Assembly (NCBI RefSeq): GCF_040436345.1 | Contig: NC_133230.1 | Coordinates: 2,212,797 to 2,276,796, forward strand | Direction: 5' to 3' | Source: Pagrus major | Taxonomy: Eukaryota > Chordata > Actinopteri > Spariformes > Sparidae | Length of the DNA: 64,000 nt | Shown: positions 60,559 to 64,000 of the stretch, one piece after another | How the letters are laid out: every line of letters begins with the position of its first letter | Position numbering within the stretch: position 1 is the first letter of the stretch | Notes under the pieces: generated by a model | What the model was told of the DNA's origin: nothing | The model's database searches: none | What the model saw: the letters and a program-made list of their open reading frames with translations, nothing else | Position numbers and translations under genes: made by a program

Positions 60559-61335
60559 GCCTACTGTCTGTTAGAAAGGAAGAAAGGGAAAAGTATAAAT
60601 AGGAATCAGGTTGATAGATATATAGAGGAACATTATTCAACATTTACTAAAGTATATACTGATGCATCAAAGACAACTAACAACAGAGTAGCAGTTGCGT
60701 TCACCATCCCAGATTTAAATATTGTGTCAATTAAAAGAATCAGTAATAACATCGGTATTTACGAGAGAAATGGTAGCTATTCTTTGAGCACTTGAGTGGG
60801 TGGAAAGAAATAAACTAAAGTACTAATAGGATCAGATTCAAGCAGTTCATTAACCAGTCTCAAAAACATGCAATCAGAAACAAGACAAGATATTCTGGTG
60901 GAAATAGCTCAAACTGTATAAAATTACCAAAGCAGGAGTAAATGTGAAGAATATGACAGTAAACTATAGTAAGGCGGAAGTTAAAAGCATAATCAAAGTA
61001 GAAATGAAAAAGAAGTGGCAGGAGGGTTGGAACAAGGAAAATAAAGGTAGAGTGTTCTACAGTATCCAAAGGGAGGTGGGAAGGATGAGAGAAAATAGTA
61101 GAAGTAAAAAAGAAGAAGATATAATATCAAGAATGAGATTTGTATGATGAAAGTAATTGGGAAACATGAAACTGGTTTGTGTGAACAGTGTAATTATCAA
61201 GAAACAGTTGAACATGTCATTATAAATGGTCCTAAGTATCAGCGGCAAAGGAGGATTCTGAGAGACAGACTCAGTAGAGAGCAAATCAAATTTATCAAAT
61301 GTTTTAATCAAAAGAATATAGGTATTAATATTATC
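60559..61335 (+). pseudogene. LINE RNase H and C-terminal motif remnant, copy 4
   Basis: Twin of 25504-26280. Confidence 0.7.
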
Positions 61336-61345
61336 ATTTTCTTTG

Positions 61346-61397
<52 letters not shown>

Positions 61398-61555
61398 TTA
61401 TTATTATTATTTTGATCCTCTACCAGTAGTCGTAGTATTCCATTCTGATCCACACTCCAGTTCAGAAGGTGGCGGTAATGCACAGCTAAAAGTTGTTTGC
61501 CGACCGCCATGAAGAAGAAGAAGAAGAAGAAGAAGAAGAAGAAGAAGAAGAAGAA

Positions 61556-61711
61556 GCCTCCGCACTTCCCCCGTCGGAGCTTAAAAGCGTGACACCCAGC
61601 GGAAGTAAACAGTAGCAGCTAGCAGCATTAGCTGCCTGTGTGTAATGAACGAAGTGGAAGACGGTACTGAGTCACAGCGCAGCTCATTATTGAATTAGTA
61701 ATTAAAGAACA
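61556..61711 (+). promoter_or_regulatory. 5' flank/5' UTR of gene F' with uORF
   Basis: Twin of 26501-26656. uORF 61645-61698. Confidence 0.55.
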
Positions 61712-64000
61712 ATGAGTTCAGTTGAGAGTTTGAGAGAGTTTGTCAACGAGCGACTAACTGCTGCTGCTGAAGAAATATTCCGAGTGTTTAAAACAACTAT
61801 CGTCCAGTACGAGGAAGAGATCGATCGGCAGCGCGTCCTGCTGGATATCTGCTGGAAACCCCAAGTAAAGTTACACAGGACAGGTGAGGACAAGTTTATT
61901 ATTTTAACAACACTAATGTTCAGAGCCCTGGAGTGGCCATAGAGGGGGAGATATGCATCGCAGCCACGTTTCACTACATGGAGCGAACAGACGAGTGTTT
62001 CCCTCGTGTTGGTTCATTCCACTCCGGGACTCCGGAGGTTCTGAGTGCCCGCTGCACGGCTGGGCTCCGTTCTATAGAAGACCGCAGCCAAACTCCACTC
62101 AAAAAATGCTGATTTTACACACAAAACGTTCAGAAAAATACGAGGAGCACTAAAACTCAACAGAAAGAGGTGTGTCTCGTTGAACCTATTATGAAGACAT
62201 GTCGGCATTGATTTTGTGTCAGTGGATCAAATGAGCTGGAAACTATTGGGAAAAATGTAGATTTTACATTCAAAACATTAATAACAAGGAAAATGATGTT
62301 TTTTGCCAAATGGTACAAACACTGGAACCAAGATATGAAATACAGAGCAGAACATATTTCACAGAAGAAGCTATTCCAGCTTTTTATGATGAGACGAGAG
62401 GAAATGTGGAGGATCGCTCCAGTCTGCAGAGAGAATTGTGCTCACCTGCGATGGATGGACTCATCCTGGTGCTAATCACCACTCAGAGAAGTGCACTCAC
62501 CTCTGAGCATGCTGTTCAGTTGCTGTTCCTGAAGAAGAACATGCATATTTGAGGATGAATTGAAATGTGCTCAGGTTTACATAATACAAGTTACTACAAA
62601 TAAAGGTTGATTGGTTGATTAAATAATCTCTGCCTTTTGTTCTCTGTCCCTCCAGAGCTCCCACAGCAACATGTCTGTAAGGAGGAGGAGGTTCTCGCTG
62701 ACCAGCAGGTCTGTAACCAGGAGAGGAACTCCAGTCTGGACCAAGAGGACCCAGAGCCTCCAGAGATTAAAGAGGAACAGGAGGAACTCTGCACCAGTCG
62801 GGAGGGAGAGCAGCTTGTACTGAAGGTTGAGACGGATACCGTCATGTTGACTCCAACTTATGAGGAAAGTGACAACAGTGAAGCAGAACCAAAAAGTGAC
62901 CACCAGCTCCTTTCTAACGACTCTCATGTAGCTGAGAGCCAAGTTCAGAAAGGAGGAAAACATGGAGATTCAGGATCAGCTGGAGATGGAGAGCCAAAAC
63001 AAAAGAAAAGACATCACGGAAGCAAAAGTCACAGTGATAATGCAAAAAACTCTACCTCATTAGACATTCGCCATAACACTCATGCAGGTAAAAAGTCTTT
63101 CAAATGTGACACATGTGGAAAGGCTTTTAAGTTTAAGTCCCTATTGAATTTACACCTAAGAACCCACACTGGTGAGAAACCTTATTCTTGCCAAACATGT
63201 GTGAAGACCTTCAGCCAAAGTGTTCACTTAACAGTCCACATGAGAACCCACACAGGTGAGAAACCGTATTCTTGTCAAACATGTGGGAAGACTTTCAAGA
63301 CTCATGGTGAATTGAATCTGCACATGAGAATCCACACTGGTGAGAAGCCGTATACTTGCAAAACATGTGGGAAAGCTTTCAGCCGAAGTGCTCACTTAAC
63401 AGTCCACATGAGAACCCACACAGGTGAGAAACCGTATTCTTGCCAAACATGTGGGAAGACTTTCAAGACTCCTGGTGAATTGAATCTGCACATGAGAATC
63501 CACACTGGTGAGAAGCCGTATTCTTGCAAAACATGTAGGAAAGCTTTCAGCCGAAGTGTTAACTTAACTCGTCACATGAGAACTCACACAGGTGAGAAGC
63601 CTTTTGCCTGTGAAATTTGTGGGATGGCTTTCAGCCGAAGTGCTCACTTAACAGTCCACATGAGAATCCACACTGTTGAGAAGCCTTATTCTTGCAAAAC
63701 ATGTGGGAAGACTTTCAAGACTCGTGGTGAATTGAATCTGCACAAGAGAATCCACACTGGTCAGAAGGCTTATACTTGCAAAACATGTGGGAGAGCTTTC
63801 AGCCGAAGTGATCACTTAACAGTCCACATGAGAACCCACACAGGTGAGAAGCCGTATTCTTGCCAAACATGTGGGAAGACTTTCAAGACTCGTGGTGAAT
63901 TGAATCTGCACATGAGAGTCCACACTGGTCAGAAGGCTTATACTTGCAAAACATGTGGGAAAGCTTTCGGCCGAAGTGATCACTTAACAGTCCACATGAG
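61712..64000 (+). CDS. C2H2 zinc-finger protein gene F', at least 11 fingers, 3' end outside window
   Basis: Exon 1 61712-61883; exon 2 from 62656 runs open past the window edge. Exon 1 and most of the intron equal F (to 62556). After that it differs: [28 protein letters not shown], and another finger set. Contact residues of fingers 1-11: FSLL, QVHV, TGEL, RAHV, TGEL, RVNR, RAHV, TGEL, RDHV, TGEL, RDHV (last one cut). KTxGELNLH and SRSxHLTVH helices alternate. Fingers 8-9 and 10-11 share the rare linker TGQKA 168 bp apart, a two-finger duplication. Finger 2 has CVKTF for CGKTF and finger 7 has CGMAF and the linker TVEKP. The frame shows no stop. Confidence 0.8.
62310..62480 (+). mobile_element. 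hAT transposase fossil in intron 1 of gene F', shortened
   Basis: Twin of 27255-27425, with the same internal deletion. Confidence 0.7.
63667..64000 (+). repeat. 168-bp two-finger tandem repeat in gene F'
   Basis: TCAGAAGGCTTATACTTGC occurs at 63761 and 63929, exactly 168 bp apart (two 84-bp fingers). The flanking helices are the same (KTRGELNLH then RSDHLTVH), with a few substitutions. Confidence 0.85.

Larger units (their letters stand above)
55862..61555 (+). mobile_element. Degenerate I-group LINE, copy 4
   Basis: 35-kb twin of copy 2. ORF1 remnant 55862-57155 with the 133-bp insertion at 56645-56777, X/ZNF-flank segment 57896-58713, unclassified insertion 59434-60558, ATT array 61347-61412 and (GAA)15 61511-61555. 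Confidence 0.85.

Overview
The window looks like nuclear DNA of a teleost fish, probably a percomorph. It holds a tandem cluster of C2H2 zinc-finger genes. Each gene has a short first exon (a glutamate-rich helical N-terminus), one intron of about 0.8-1.1 kb, and one large exon carrying an acidic, lysine/histidine-rich linker and 9 to 15 TGEKP-linked fingers. The rest is transposable-element debris typical of fish: a broken I-group LINE with an RNase H domain and a (GAA)n tail, hAT transposase fossils in every zinc-finger intron, a solo LTR, and microsatellites. Nothing points to a bacterial or viral genome.

All genes are on the + strand. I name them A to G in order. A (tail only, 1-221), B (7983-10434), remnant C (12258-12529), D (13306-15690), E (16596-18903), F (26657-29306), a second remnant C2 (31949-32137) and G (32945-35276). 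From 35056 the series repeats: B' (43038-45489), C' (47313-47584), D' (48361-50745), E' (51651-53958) and F' (61712 to the window end). LINE copies lie between A and B, E and F, G and B', and E' and F'.

The layout is nested. The smallest unit is one ZNF gene with its flanks (about 3 kb). Above it is a block of about 11 kb (E- or G-type gene, LINE, 5' half of a B- or F-type gene) that occurs about four times. Above that is a 35,055-bp unit: positions 1-27501 recur at 35056-62556, and I found no difference in the places compared, including microsatellite lengths. The match ends abruptly inside intron 1 of F and F'. F and F' therefore share a 5' half and differ in their finger arrays, as expected for unequal crossing-over between paralogous introns. 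An assembly duplication could also explain the exact copy.

The proteins are presumably nuclear sequence-specific DNA-binding regulators. Exon 1 is the same in every gene, whereas the finger helices differ, so the cluster keeps one common N-terminal module and varies the DNA-reading part. Decay is visible. E and G are cut short by small indels with fossil fingers beyond the stop. B, D and F have a decayed last finger after their stop. C and C2 are remnants. The LINE has lost its reverse-transcriptase core and cannot move by itself.
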